A DNA stretch of 64,000 nucleotides from Variovorax sp. KK3 (GCF_001984055.1 NZ_LYVO01000007.1:1-64000); one strand, 5' to 3'. Numbered from the stretch's first letter, positions 27,616-36,674 are shown. Notes: a model not told the origin generated them from the sequence alone. Made by a program: numbers and translations.

Positions 27616-28974
27616 TCAGGCGGCCTTTGCCTGGGCCGGCGCGAACATCGATTCCATCTCGTTGCGCAGGCGGTAGGCGTCCGTCGTCGTGTCCATCGCC
27701 ACGTCCGCCCAGCAGAGGCTCTGGCCCTTCTTCACCGGCCGCACCACCTTCACGTTGTGCGCCAGACCGAGCGGCAGGCCGCCCAGCCGAAGCGAGCGTT
27801 CGGCCGGCAGCAGCTTGCCCCACACGGTATAGCCGCCTTCGCCGTCGAGCATCTCGCCCGGTGCGAGGTCGCGCTTGGCGGTCGCGACCACGTCGGCGTT
27901 CCAGCAGGTGGCCACGCCGGTGGGCTCGCGGCGCAGTGCGACGCTCGCGACCGACATGCCGACTTCGAGCCCGATCAGGTGCCAGCGCTTGTAGAGCGTG
28001 AAGTAGCGGCCGCTCGGATCGGTGTGCGCGTTGTACTCCTCGAAGCAGTTCTTGATGTATTCGGTCTCGGCCTCGACCGTGACCCAGACGCCCATGCGGA
28101 TGTCGTAGGGGATCTTGCGGCCGTCGGCTTCGAGCGAGGACACCACTTCCACCATGCCTTTGCGTTCGAGCACACCGCCTTCGCTCTTCGGGCGCGTGAC
28201 GAAGGGGATGTCTTCCACGCTCGCGGGCGGGTAGAGCAAGCCGTCCGAAGGCACGGTCAGTCCGGTCGCGTTGGCCACGGCAGAGCTTTCGATCGAGGGC
28301 TTGGAGCCGTCGAGGAAGCTGTTGAACATCTTCGGGTTGAGCCCGCCGCGCTTCGCCTGCTCGGGCGTCAGGCCGTAGTGGCCCCATACCGTCTCGGGCG
28401 TGGATTCGCTGAAGTGCGGCAGCCACTTGTGGCCGCGCCCGGCCGCCACCACCGGAAAGCCGCAGGTGCGGGCCCAGTCGACCAGGTCGCAGATCAGCGC
28501 CGGCTGGTCGCCGAAGGCCAGCGAATAGATCACGCCGGCCTGTTGGGCGCGGCGCGCGAGCAAGGGGCCGCAGAAGGCGTCGGCCTCGACCGTGACGTTG
28601 ACCACGTGCTTGCCGTGCGCGAAGGCATCGAGGCAGTGCTCCACGGCGGCGACCGGGTTGCCGGTGCATTCGACCACGATGTCGATCGATGCCTCGCGGG
28701 TGACGGCCTGCCAGTCGTCGGTGATCCAGGTGGTGCCCAGCTGCACGGCCTCCTGCACCGAGCGGGCCGCGGCGCGTTCGCGCGGCCAGCCTACCCGTTC
28801 GAGGTTGGTGCGGGCCGCGTCGGGCGACAGGTCGGCGATGGCGACCAGATGCACGCCTGGCGTGCGCGGAATCTGCGCCAGGTACATGGCGCCGAACTTG
28901 CCGGCGCCGATCAGGCCGATGCGCACGGGCTTGTCGTCGGCGGCGCGCTGTTGGAGTTGGCGATGCAGGCTCAT
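27616..28974 (-). CDS. NAD(P)-dependent oxidoreductase with SAF domain
   Basis: A 452-residue protein resembling the homoserine dehydrogenase-like group with a C-terminal SAF domain (COG4091 type). The Rossmann motif GLIGAGKFG is at 20-28, DIVVECTGNPVAAVEH marks the cofactor-site strand, and the SAF-like C-terminus includes AKRDLAPGEMLDGEGGYTVWG and VKVVRPVKKGQSL. It would oxidise a hydroxy compound or reduce a semialdehyde, probably the product of the adjacent dioxygenase, 3 bases upstream. Family membership is firm; the substrate is unknown. Confidence 0.82.
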   Translation of the reverse strand: MSLHRQLQQRAADDKPVRIGLIGAGKFGAMYLAQIPRTPGVHLVAIADLSPDAARTNLERVGWPRERAAARSVQEAVQLGTTWITDDWQAVTREASIDIVVECTGNPVAAVEHCLDAFAHGKHVVNVTVEADAFCGPLLARRAQQAGVIYSLAFGDQPALICDLVDWARTCGFPVVAAGRGHKWLPHFSESTPETVWGHYGLTPEQAKRGGLNPKMFNSFLDGSKPSIESSAVANATGLTVPSDGLLYPPASVEDIPFVTRPKSEGGVLERKGMVEVVSSLEADGRKIPYDIRMGVWVTVEAETEYIKNCFEEYNAHTDPSGRYFTLYKRWHLIGLEVGMSVASVALRREPTGVATCWNADVVATAKRDLAPGEMLDGEGGYTVWGKLLPAERSLRLGGLPLGLAHNVKVVRPVKKGQSLCWADVAMDTTTDAYRLRNEMESMFAPAQAKAA

Positions 28975-28977
28975 CGT

Positions 28978-29853
28978 TCAGGCCGCCACGGTGTCGATGG
29001 TTTCGAGGGAGGTGCGCAGGGCGCTGTCGGGCAGGCCGTTCTTCCACGGCACGTGCACCGGGTACGGCTTCAGCAGGCAGTCGTCCGGCAGCAGTTCGAT
29101 CGGCGTGAAGTCGCGGTGCGCGATGTACTCGGGCCGCTTGAAGCGGCGGATGTGGTTGCCGACCGCACACAGGCTCAGGTACACCGCCACGCGGTTGAAG
29201 GGCGACAGGTTGCTGCCCGAGGCATGCACGAGGCAGCTGTGGAACAGGATCATCGAGCCCGCCGGGCCCTTGGGCGAAACGATGCCGCCGTTCTTCCCGC
29301 CCGCGCGATCCACCAGTTGCGAGATGAGGTCGTTGTCGACCGTCCAGAGCGGGTAGCTGGTGGTGGTGAGGTCGTGCTTGGCCTCGACCACGCCCTTGAC
29401 GTGGCTGCCGGGGATGAACATCAGCGGGCCGTTGAACTCGCTGACGTCGTCGAGGAAGATGGCGACGTTCATCGCGCGCTCGGTGGGCATCAGGTCGTCG
29501 TTGAGCCACGTGCCGTAGTCCTGGTGCCACTGCCACACGTCGCCTTCGAAGGCCATCTTCCCGTTGATCTTGAACTGGTGCATGTAGACCTCTTCGTCGA
29601 AGAGGTCCATCACCGGCGCCACCATGCGCGGGTGCCTGGCCAGCCGCGCGAAGGGCTCGCTGATCAGGTGGGCCGCGAAATTGGTGCGCACTGCGTCCGA
29701 GCCCTTTTCGCGCACGTTGAAGGCCTCGCGCCGGGCGTAGAGCGCGGGCACGGCGTCGGTCAGCGTCTTCGTCTCCTCGGGGGAGAAGTGGCCGGGGAAG
29801 AAGATGTAGCCGTCGCGCTCGAATTGCGCGCGCTGCTCGGGCGTGAGTTTCAT
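28978..29853 (-). CDS. Phytanoyl-CoA dioxygenase family (EctD-like) hydroxylase
   Basis: A 291-residue Fe(II)/2-oxoglutarate dioxygenase. The metal ligands are His110 and Asp112 in WQWHQDYGTW and distal His210 (CLVHASGSN), with Arg221 for 2-oxoglutarate. The WxWHxDxxTW...MP block and NGPLMFIPGSH resemble ectoine hydroxylase EctD, but no ectoine genes are nearby. AGGAGA precedes the start. A 16-base perfect palindrome lies 72 bases upstream (29925-29940). It probably hydroxylates a small zwitterion or acid as an entry step, with its product passed to the SAF-domain dehydrogenase. Confidence 0.85.
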   Translation of the reverse strand: MKLTPEQRAQFERDGYIFFPGHFSPEETKTLTDAVPALYARREAFNVREKGSDAVRTNFAAHLISEPFARLARHPRMVAPVMDLFDEEVYMHQFKINGKMAFEGDVWQWHQDYGTWLNDDLMPTERAMNVAIFLDDVSEFNGPLMFIPGSHVKGVVEAKHDLTTTSYPLWTVDNDLISQLVDRAGGKNGGIVSPKGPAGSMILFHSCLVHASGSNLSPFNRVAVYLSLCAVGNHIRRFKRPEYIAHRDFTPIELLPDDCLLKPYPVHVPWKNGLPDSALRTSLETIDTVAA

Positions 29854-29924
29854 GGGTGTCTCCTGGTGGGGAACGGGCTCGACCAGCGCATGCGCGGCGG
29901 GCGCCATGGCCGGTACGTGACTGG

Positions 29925-29940
29925 ACTCTGTATACAGAGT
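29925..29940. promoter_or_regulatory. Perfect 16-base palindrome, operator candidate
   Basis: ACTCTGTATACAGAGT is its own reverse complement. Its core TGTATACA resembles GntR/FCD operators, and TATACA could double as a -10 element on the minus strand, so a repressor bound here would block the dioxygenase gene. No GntR gene is in the window. Confidence 0.6.
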
Positions 29941-30004
29941 ACGACGAAGCGACGTCCGTGCCACTAGGGTTTGTGCCGGGGCCGCAGGTCGGCCCCCGGC
30001 GGCT

Positions 30005-31414
30005 TCAGCTCGACATGCCGTAGGGCGTGGCGCGGCTGCGGTTCTCGTCCACGTCGAGCGCCCGGCCCACGAAGGGAAAAGCGCGCTGCGGGCAATCGAC
30101 GCGCTCGCAGACCTTGCAACCCATGCCGATGGGCGTGGCCACGTCGGGGTCGCGCAGGTCCAGGCCCTTGGAATAGACGAGGCGCGGCGCATGCCGGATG
30201 TCGCAGCCGAGGCCGATCGAGAACACCCGCTTCGGCGTGCCGTAACCGCCTTCGCGGCTCGACACCGTCCGCGCCACCCAGAGGTAGGCGCGGCCGTCCG
30301 GCATGCGCGCGAGTTGGGGCAGGATCTGCCCGGGCTGGGCGAAGGCCTCGTAGACATTCCACAAAGGGCAGGTGCCGCCCGTGCGGCTGAAGTGGAAATG
30401 CGTGGCCGACTGCCGCTTGGAGATGTTGCCCGCGCGATCGACGCGCACGAAGAAGAAGGGCACGCCGGGCGCATCCGGCCGCTGCAGCGTGCTGAGCCGG
30501 TGGCAGACCGTTTCGAAGCCGACGCCGAACTGCTGGCTGAGCAGGTCGATGTCGTAGCGCAGCCGCTCGGCGGCCGCGAGGAAGGGCGTGTAGGGCAGCA
30601 GCAGCGCGCCGGCGAAGTAGTTCGCCAAGCCAACGCGTGCGAGCTTGCGGGAAGGCGCGTCGTCCTGGAAGGGCGGCCCGGCCACGAGGCCATCGATGCA
30701 GTCGGCATACTCGATCAACGCGAGTTGCGTGGCCAGCTGGAAGACCTGTTGCGCCGGGTCGAGCGCGGACGAGAGCTGCAGCGTGCGCTTGCCCGGATCG
30801 AACTGCCGCTTGCCGTGTTCGCCCGCAGACGCGACGACCCGCACCTTGTGCTGCTGCAGCAGCCGCTGCGCGAGCCAGTCCGCCAGAAGCGTGCCGCTGA
30901 CGCGCGCCTCATCCGCGAGCGCCTCTGCACGGCGGTCGATGTCGTCGAAGTGGTTCTGGTGCGCGAAGAAGAAGTCGCGCACCACCTCGAAGGGCATGGC
31001 GCGCGGCGCCACCAGTTCGGAGCGGTCGTCGCCCAGGCGCAGGGCCATCGTCTCCAGGCGCTCGTGCGCTTCCAGATGCCGCCGGTGCAACGCGATCAGC
31101 GCGCGGCCCACGGCGGGCATCTGCGCGGCGATCTCCTTCAGCTCGGGCAGCGACACGGGCTCCGTGGCATCCGCCAGCGCATCGCGCATGCCGGCGATGA
31201 GGCGGGCCTCTTCGTCTTCGGAGAACTGCTGGATGTCGACGCCCAGCGCGCGATGGATCTTGAGCAGCACCGCCACCGTGAGCGGCCGCTGGTTCTGTTC
31301 GAGCTGGTTGAGGTAGCTGGGCGACAGGCCCAGCGTATTGGCCAGCGCGATCTGCGACAGGCCGCGTTCGTCGCGCAGCTTGCGCAGGCGAACGCCCATG
31401 AAGGTCTTCTTCAT
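30005..31414 (-). CDS. ScfR/PrpR-type regulator (XRE domain + DUF2083)
   Basis: A 469-residue short-chain fatty acyl-CoA regulator. An XRE helix-turn-helix (about 8-62, LRKLRDERGLSQIALANTLGL) is followed by a ImmA/IrrE-like middle region and a C-terminal DUF2083 domain ending in the cysteine motif GCKVCERVDCPQRAFP. ScfR proteins sense acyl-CoAs such as propionyl-CoA and control propionate, acetate or methylcitrate genes. It is divergent from prpC across 161 bases that contain repeated operator-like sites, so it is the probable regulator of prpC-acnD-prpF and of itself. Confidence 0.9.
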   Translation of the reverse strand: MKKTFMGVRLRKLRDERGLSQIALANTLGLSPSYLNQLEQNQRPLTVAVLLKIHRALGVDIQQFSEDEEARLIAGMRDALADATEPVSLPELKEIAAQMPAVGRALIALHRRHLEAHERLETMALRLGDDRSELVAPRAMPFEVVRDFFFAHQNHFDDIDRRAEALADEARVSGTLLADWLAQRLLQQHKVRVVASAGEHGKRQFDPGKRTLQLSSALDPAQQVFQLATQLALIEYADCIDGLVAGPPFQDDAPSRKLARVGLANYFAGALLLPYTPFLAAAERLRYDIDLLSQQFGVGFETVCHRLSTLQRPDAPGVPFFFVRVDRAGNISKRQSATHFHFSRTGGTCPLWNVYEAFAQPGQILPQLARMPDGRAYLWVARTVSSREGGYGTPKRVFSIGLGCDIRHAPRLVYSKGLDLRDPDVATPIGMGCKVCERVDCPQRAFPFVGRALDVDENRSRATPYGMSS

Positions 31415-31435
31415 CGCGATGTTCCCGGCACGGTA

Positions 31436-31526
31436 TTCGCAAGATTCGCAGAGTCGATCATTTTCGTTCGCAAGAATTCGCCAATTCAGTCATGGGCAGA
31501 AGGGTGCATTTTGCGTAAATTGCGAA
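31436..31526. promoter_or_regulatory. Three repeated operator-like sites between scfR and prpC
   Basis: The half-site TTCGCAA recurs: TTCGCAAGATTCGCA (31436-31450), TTCGCAAGAATTCGCCA (31467-31483), and on the minus strand TTCGCAATTTACGCAAAA (31526-31509). Half-sites are spaced 9-10 bases, one helical turn. Such A/T-flanked GC half-sites resemble known ScfR (RamB/PrpR) targets of the TTTGCAAA type. They probably cover both divergent promoters. Confidence 0.55.
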
Positions 31527-31528
31527 GC

Positions 31529-31579
31529 ATGACAACACCCCGCGACCGCCGCACGTCGGCCGCCCAGGAATCCACATGA
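31529..31579 (+). CDS. Possible 16-residue leader ORF coupled to prpC
   Basis: ATG 31529 opens [16 protein letters not shown], and its TGA (31577-31579) overlaps the prpC start codon as ATGA. Its own ribosome-binding site is weak (GCGAAG), while prpC has AGGA nearby. It could couple leader translation to prpC or be a chance ORF in GC-rich sequence. Confidence 0.25.
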   Translation: MTTPRDRRTSAAQEST

Positions 31580-32742
31580 CCACGACGACCGAAGCTGCAG
31601 CGCCGGCCAGCCTCAAGCCCAAGAAATCCGTCGCGCTCTCGGGCGTGACGGCCGGCAACACGGCGCTGTGCACCGTGGGGCGTACGGGCAACGACCTGCA
31701 CTACCGCGGCTACGACATCCTCGACATCGCCGAGGTCTGCGAGTTCGAGGAGATCGCACACCTGCTGGTGCACGGCAAGCTGCCCACGCGTGCCGAGCTG
31801 CGTGCCTACAAGAACCGCCTGAAGGCCATGCGCGGGCTGCCGGCGAGCGTGAAGGAAGCACTCGAAAGCCTGCCGGCCAGCGCGCATCCGATGGACGTGA
31901 TGCGCACGGGCGTGTCCGCACTGGGCTGCAACCTGCCCGAGAAGGAAGACCACAACCTGGCCGGAGCGCGCGACATCGCCGATCGGCTGATGGCCTCGCT
32001 GGGCTCGATGCTGCTGTACTGGTACCACTGGAGCACGCAGGGCAAGCGCATCGACGTCGAGACCGACGACGACTCGATCGGCGGGCATTTCCTGCACCTG
32101 CTGCACGGCCGCAAGCCATCGCAGGCCTGGGTGAGCGCGATGCACACCTCGCTCAACCTCTATGCCGAGCACGAGTTCAACGCCTCCACCTTCACGGCGC
32201 GCGTCATCGCCGGCACCGGCAGCGACATGTACTCGTCGATCGCCGGCGCCATCGGTGCGCTGCGCGGGCCCAAGCATGGCGGCGCCAACGAGGTGGCCTT
32301 CGAGATCCAGAAGCGCTACGACAACCCCGACGACGCCGAGGCCGACATTCGCCGCCGCATGGAAGCGAAGGAAGTGGTCATCGGTTTCGGCCACCCGGTC
32401 TACACCGTCAGCGACCCGCGCAACGTGGTCATCAAGGGCGTGGCCAAGCGGCTTTCGGACGATGCAGGCTCGACCAAGATGTTCGACATCGCCGAGCGGC
32501 TCGAGTCGGTGATGTGGGACGTGAAGAAGATGTTCCCCAACCTCGACTGGTTCAGCGCCGTGAGCTACCACATGATGGGCGTGCCGACGGCGATGTTTAC
32601 GCCGCTCTTCGTGATCGCCCGCACCAGCGGCTGGGCCGCGCACGTGGTCGAGCAGCGCATCGACAACAAGATCATTCGCCCGAGCGCAAACTACACCGGC
32701 CCCGAAGACTTGAAATTCGTGCCGATCGACGACCGCAGCTGA
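31576..32742 (+). CDS. prpC: 2-methylcitrate synthase
   Basis: A 388-residue citrate synthase-fold enzyme of the methylcitrate type. The catalytic triad is His234 (GPKHGGANE), His273 (GFGHPVY) and Asp324 (NLDWFSA). It condenses propionyl-CoA with oxaloacetate to 2-methylcitrate in the cytoplasm. It is first in prpC-acnD-prpF, divergent from the ScfR regulator. AGGA lies 6 bases before ATG 31576. The usual first gene, prpB (methylisocitrate lyase), is not here. Confidence 0.95.
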   Translation: MTTTTEAAAPASLKPKKSVALSGVTAGNTALCTVGRTGNDLHYRGYDILDIAEVCEFEEIAHLLVHGKLPTRAELRAYKNRLKAMRGLPASVKEALESLPASAHPMDVMRTGVSALGCNLPEKEDHNLAGARDIADRLMASLGSMLLYWYHWSTQGKRIDVETDDDSIGGHFLHLLHGRKPSQAWVSAMHTSLNLYAEHEFNASTFTARVIAGTGSDMYSSIAGAIGALRGPKHGGANEVAFEIQKRYDNPDDAEADIRRRMEAKEVVIGFGHPVYTVSDPRNVVIKGVAKRLSDDAGSTKMFDIAERLESVMWDVKKMFPNLDWFSAVSYHMMGVPTAMFTPLFVIARTSGWAAHVVEQRIDNKIIRPSANYTGPEDLKFVPIDDRS

Positions 32743-32794
32743 GCGCGCACCCCCTCGTACCCCATCGATCCACATCGCCGCATTGCATTTGCAC

Positions 32795-32814
32795 GGCCGG
32801 CATTAAGGCCGGCC
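32795..32814 (+). other. Intercistronic hairpin prpC-acnD
   Basis: GGCCGGC (32795-32801) and GCCGGCC (32808-32814) form a 7-base perfect stem around ATTAAG, followed by TTCTCACTTTC. It may stabilise the prpC mRNA 3' end or partly attenuate transcription into acnD; the T content is too low for a clear terminator. Confidence 0.45.
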
Positions 32815-32832
32815 TTCTCACTTTCGCCCCAC

Positions 32833-35484
32833 ATGAACAGTCGATACAGAAAGAAGCTGGCCGGCACCGCGCTGGACTGGTTCGATGCCCGCGAGGCCGT
32901 GGACGCGCTGCGTCCCGGCGCCTGGGCGACGCTGCCCTACACCGCGCGCGTGCATGCCGAGAACCTGGTGCGCCGCGCCGAGCCGGCGCAGTTGAACGAC
33001 TACCTCACGCAGTTGATCGAGCGGCGCCGTGACCTCGACTTTCCGTGGTTCCCGGTGCGGGTGGTGTGCCACGACATCCTCGGGCAGACCGCGCTGGTGG
33101 ACCTGGCGGGGCTGCGCGATGCCATCGCCGCAGAGGGCGGCGACCCCGCCGCGGTGAACCCTGTGGTGCCCGTGCAGTTGATCGTCGACCATTCGCTGGC
33201 CGTGGAGTGCGGCGGCTTCGATCCCGATGCCTTCCGCAAGAACCGCGCGATCGAGGATCGCCGCAACGAAGACCGCTTCCACTTCATCGAATGGACCAAG
33301 AAGGCCTTCGACAACGTCGACGTGATCCCGGCGGGGAACGGGATCATGCATCAGATCAACCTCGAGAAGATGTCGCCGGTGGTGTTCGTGAGCGACGGCG
33401 TGGCCTTCCCCGACACCTGCGTGGGCACTGACAGCCACACGCCGCACGTCGATGCGCTGGGCGTCATCGCCGTGGGCGTGGGCGGGCTGGAGGCCGAGAA
33501 CGTGATGCTGGGCCGCGCGTCGTGGATGAGGCTGCCCGACATCGTCGGAGTGAAGCTCACGGGTCGCCGGCCCAGCGGTATCACCGCCACCGACATCGTG
33601 CTGGCGCTGACCGAATTCCTGCGCAAGGAGAAAGTGGTCGGCGCCTACGTCGAGTTCTTCGGCGAGGGCGCCGAGAGCCTCACGATCGGCGACCGCGCCA
33701 CCATCTCGAACATGTGCCCCGAGTACGGCGCGACCGCGGCGCTGTTCTACATCGACGCGCAGACCATCGACTACCTCAGGCTTACCGGCCGCAGCGACGA
33801 ACAGGTGGCGCTGGTCGAGACCTACGCGAAGACGGCGGGCTTCTGGGGCGGCACATTGAAGAGCGCACAGTACGAGCGCGTGCTGGGCTTCGACCTCTCC
33901 ACCGTCGTGCGCAACATGGCGGGCCCGTCGAATCCGCACCGCCGGTTGCCGACATCGGCGCTGCACGAACGCGGCATCGCGGTCGGGTTGAACGAAGCGC
34001 GTGCCGAAGAGGCGCAGGGCCTGATGCCCGACGGCGCCGTCATCATCGCGGCGATCACGAGCTGCACGAACACGTCGAACCCGCGCAACGTGATCGCGGC
34101 CGCCCTGCTGGCACGCAACGCCCTTGCGCGTGGCCTCGCGCGCAAGCCCTGGGTCAAGAGCTCGCTCGCGCCGGGGTCGAAAGCCGTCGAGCTGTACCTC
34201 AAGGAAGCCGATCTGCTCGACGACCTGGAAGCGCTCGGCTTCGGCATCGTCGGCTTCGCCTGCACCACCTGCAACGGCATGAGCGGCGCGCTCGATCCGG
34301 CCATTCAGCAGGAGATCGTCGACCGTGACCTGTATGCCACGGCGGTGCTGTCGGGCAACCGGAATTTCGACGGGCGCATCCATCCTTATGCGAAGCAGGC
34401 CTTCCTGGCGTCGCCGCCGCTGGTGGTGGCTTACGCGATCGCAGGCACGATCCGATTCGACATCGAGCAGGACGTGCTGGGCATCGATCCGCAGGGCAGG
34501 GAGCTTCGGCTCAAGGACATCTGGCCGACCGACGAAGAGATCGACGACATCGTGGCCCGCAGCGTGAAGCCCGCGCAGTTCCGCAGCGTCTACGAGCCCA
34601 TGTTCGGCATTCGCGTGGACGACGGCGTGCAGGTGAGCCCGCAATATGACTGGCGCCCGCAGTCGACCTACATCCGCCGCCCACCTTACTGGGACACCGA
34701 AGGCATCGGCGCGCTAGCGGCGCATCCGCGCACGCTGACGGGCATGCGACCGCTGGCGCTGCTGCCGGACAACATCACGACCGACCATCTGTCGCCGTCG
34801 AACGCGATCCTGATGAACTCGGCTGCGGGCGAGTACCTGCACCGCATGGGGCTGCCCGAGGACGATTTCAATTCCTATGCCACGCACCGCGGCGACCACC
34901 TGACCGCGATGCGCGCGACCTTCGCGAATCCGACGCTGAAGAACGAGATGGTCCGCGCGGCCGATGGCAGCGTGCGGCCCGGATCGTTGGCGCGCATCGA
35001 GCCTGAAGGGGAGGTCGTGCGCATGTGGGAGGCGATCGAGACCTACCTGCAGCGCCGCCAGCCGCTGATCGTGATCGCCGGCGCCGACTACGGCCAGGGG
35101 TCGAGCCGTGATTGGGCCGCGAAGGGCGTGCGCCTCGCGGGCGTCGAAACCGTCGTGGCCGAAGGCTTCGAGCGCATCCATCGCACCAACCTGATCGGCA
35201 TGGGCGTGCTGCCGCTGGAGTTCGAGCCGGGCACCGACCGCCTGACGCTGCAGCTCGACGGCACCGAGACCTACGACGTGGTGGGCGCACGCACGCCGCG
35301 TGCCGTGTTGACCCTGGTGATTCACCGCCGCAACGGTGATACCGTGCACGTGCCGGTGCGCTGCCGCCTCGACACGGCCGAGGAGGTGTCGGTGTACGAA
35401 GCGGGCGGCGTGCTGCAGCGCTTCGCCCAGGACTTTCTGGCATCGGCCGCGCAGCCGCCTGAGCGAGCAAGCGATTCACCATGA
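32833..35484 (+). CDS. acnD: 2-methylcitrate dehydratase, Fe/S-dependent (AcnD)
   Basis: An 883-residue aconitase superfamily enzyme of the AcnD type, which dehydrates 2-methylcitrate. The 4Fe-4S ligands are Cys411 (SCTNTSNPRN) and Cys477/Cys480 (CTTCNGMSG). Aconitase swivel-domain motifs GADYGQGSSRDWAAKG and NLIGMGVLPLEF are present near the C-terminus. AcnD yields an isomer that needs PrpF for conversion to the substrate of 2-methylaconitate hydration; prpF follows with a 4-base overlap, which supports the AcnD assignment over AcnA. A hairpin separates it from prpC. Confidence 0.93.
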   Translation: MNSRYRKKLAGTALDWFDAREAVDALRPGAWATLPYTARVHAENLVRRAEPAQLNDYLTQLIERRRDLDFPWFPVRVVCHDILGQTALVDLAGLRDAIAAEGGDPAAVNPVVPVQLIVDHSLAVECGGFDPDAFRKNRAIEDRRNEDRFHFIEWTKKAFDNVDVIPAGNGIMHQINLEKMSPVVFVSDGVAFPDTCVGTDSHTPHVDALGVIAVGVGGLEAENVMLGRASWMRLPDIVGVKLTGRRPSGITATDIVLALTEFLRKEKVVGAYVEFFGEGAESLTIGDRATISNMCPEYGATAALFYIDAQTIDYLRLTGRSDEQVALVETYAKTAGFWGGTLKSAQYERVLGFDLSTVVRNMAGPSNPHRRLPTSALHERGIAVGLNEARAEEAQGLMPDGAVIIAAITSCTNTSNPRNVIAAALLARNALARGLARKPWVKSSLAPGSKAVELYLKEADLLDDLEALGFGIVGFACTTCNGMSGALDPAIQQEIVDRDLYATAVLSGNRNFDGRIHPYAKQAFLASPPLVVAYAIAGTIRFDIEQDVLGIDPQGRELRLKDIWPTDEEIDDIVARSVKPAQFRSVYEPMFGIRVDDGVQVSPQYDWRPQSTYIRRPPYWDTEGIGALAAHPRTLTGMRPLALLPDNITTDHLSPSNAILMNSAAGEYLHRMGLPEDDFNSYATHRGDHLTAMRATFANPTLKNEMVRAADGSVRPGSLARIEPEGEVVRMWEAIETYLQRRQPLIVIAGADYGQGSSRDWAAKGVRLAGVETVVAEGFERIHRTNLIGMGVLPLEFEPGTDRLTLQLDGTETYDVVGARTPRAVLTLVIHRRNGDTVHVPVRCRLDTAEEVSVYEAGGVLQRFAQDFLASAAQPPERASDSP

Positions 35485-36674
35485 CTCATCGACCCCAGAT
35501 CAGGATTCCCGCGACCTACATGCGCGGCGGCACGAGCAAGGGCGTGTTCTTTCGCCTGCAGGACCTTCCAGCCGCGGCACAGCAGCCCGGCGCCGCGCGC
35601 GATGCCTTGCTGCTGCGCGTGATCGGCAGCCCCGACCCCTACGGCAAGCAGATCGACGGCATGGGCGGCGCCACGTCGAGCACGAGCAAGACCGTGATCC
35701 TGTCGGCGAGCGCACGGCCCGGCCACGACGTGGACTACCTCTTCGGCCAGGTCGCGATCGACAAGGCCTTCGTCGACTGGTCGGGCAACTGCGGCAACCT
35801 GTCCGCGGCGGTCGGGCCGTTCGCCATCGCCAACGGGCTGGTGTCGCCCGAGCGAATTCCGCGTGATGGCCTGTGCACGGTGCGCATCTGGCAGGCCAAC
35901 ATCGGCAAGACCATCGTCGCTCAGGTGCCGATGGCCAACGGCCAGGTACAGGAGACCGGCGACTTCGAGCTCGACGGCGTGACCTTTCCCGCGGCGGAAG
36001 TGCAACTGGAGTTCATGGACCCGGCGGACGACGGCGAGGACGGCGGCGCCATGTTCCCCACGGGCCGGCTCGTCGACGACCTGGAAGTGCCGGGCGTCGG
36101 CACCTTCGAGGCCACGCTGATCAACGCCGGCATCCCCACCATCTTCCTGAACGCGGGCGACATCGGCTACACGGGCACCGAGTTGCAGGGCGCGATCAAC
36201 GGCGACAAGGCGGCCCTGGCTCGCTTCGAGACGATCCGCGCCTGGGGCGCCGTCAGGATGGGTCTGATCCGCCAGGTCGACGAAGCCGCGACGCGCCAGC
36301 ACACGCCCAAGATCGCCTTCGTCGCACCGCCGGCGGACTACATCGCCTCCAGCGGCAAGCCCGTGCGCGCTGCCGACGTCGACCTGCTGGTGCGCGCGCT
36401 CTCGATGGGCCAGTTGCACCACGCGATGATGGGCACGGCCGCGGTGGCCATCGGCACGGCCGCGGCGGTGCCGGGCACGCTGGTCAACCTGGCGGCCGGG
36501 GGCGGCGAGCGCCAGGCCGTGCGCTTCGGGCACCCATCGGGCACCTTGAGGGTCGGCGCCGAGGCCCGGCAGCAAGACGGGCAATGGGTCGTCACCAAGG
36601 CGCTGATGAGCCGCAGCGCGCGCGTGCTGATGGAAGGCTTCGTGCGCGTGCCGGGCAGCGCGTTGTTCGATTGA
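35481..36674 (+). CDS. prpF: 2-methylaconitate cis-trans isomerase PrpF
   Basis: A 397-residue diaminopimelate epimerase-fold isomerase. The N-terminal PATYMRGGTSKGVFF motif and DWSGNCGNLSAAVGPFAI with its active-site cysteine are typical, as are IDGMGGATSSTSKTVIL and the C-terminal GHPSGTLRVGAE. It converts the AcnD product to cis-2-methylaconitate. ATG 35481 overlaps the acnD stop as ATGA. It converges with metR, 19 bases away. Confidence 0.94.
   Translation: MTHRPQIRIPATYMRGGTSKGVFFRLQDLPAAAQQPGAARDALLLRVIGSPDPYGKQIDGMGGATSSTSKTVILSASARPGHDVDYLFGQVAIDKAFVDWSGNCGNLSAAVGPFAIANGLVSPERIPRDGLCTVRIWQANIGKTIVAQVPMANGQVQETGDFELDGVTFPAAEVQLEFMDPADDGEDGGAMFPTGRLVDDLEVPGVGTFEATLINAGIPTIFLNAGDIGYTGTELQGAINGDKAALARFETIRAWGAVRMGLIRQVDEAATRQHTPKIAFVAPPADYIASSGKPVRAADVDLLVRALSMGQLHHAMMGTAAVAIGTAAAVPGTLVNLAAGGGERQAVRFGHPSGTLRVGAEARQQDGQWVVTKALMSRSARVLMEGFVRVPGSALFD

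Noticed and set aside
25934-29967. Long plus-strand open frames opposite the Rieske, SAF and dioxygenase genes
   Set aside because: They are low-complexity, His/Asp/Val-rich reverse readings of genes with intact catalytic motifs.
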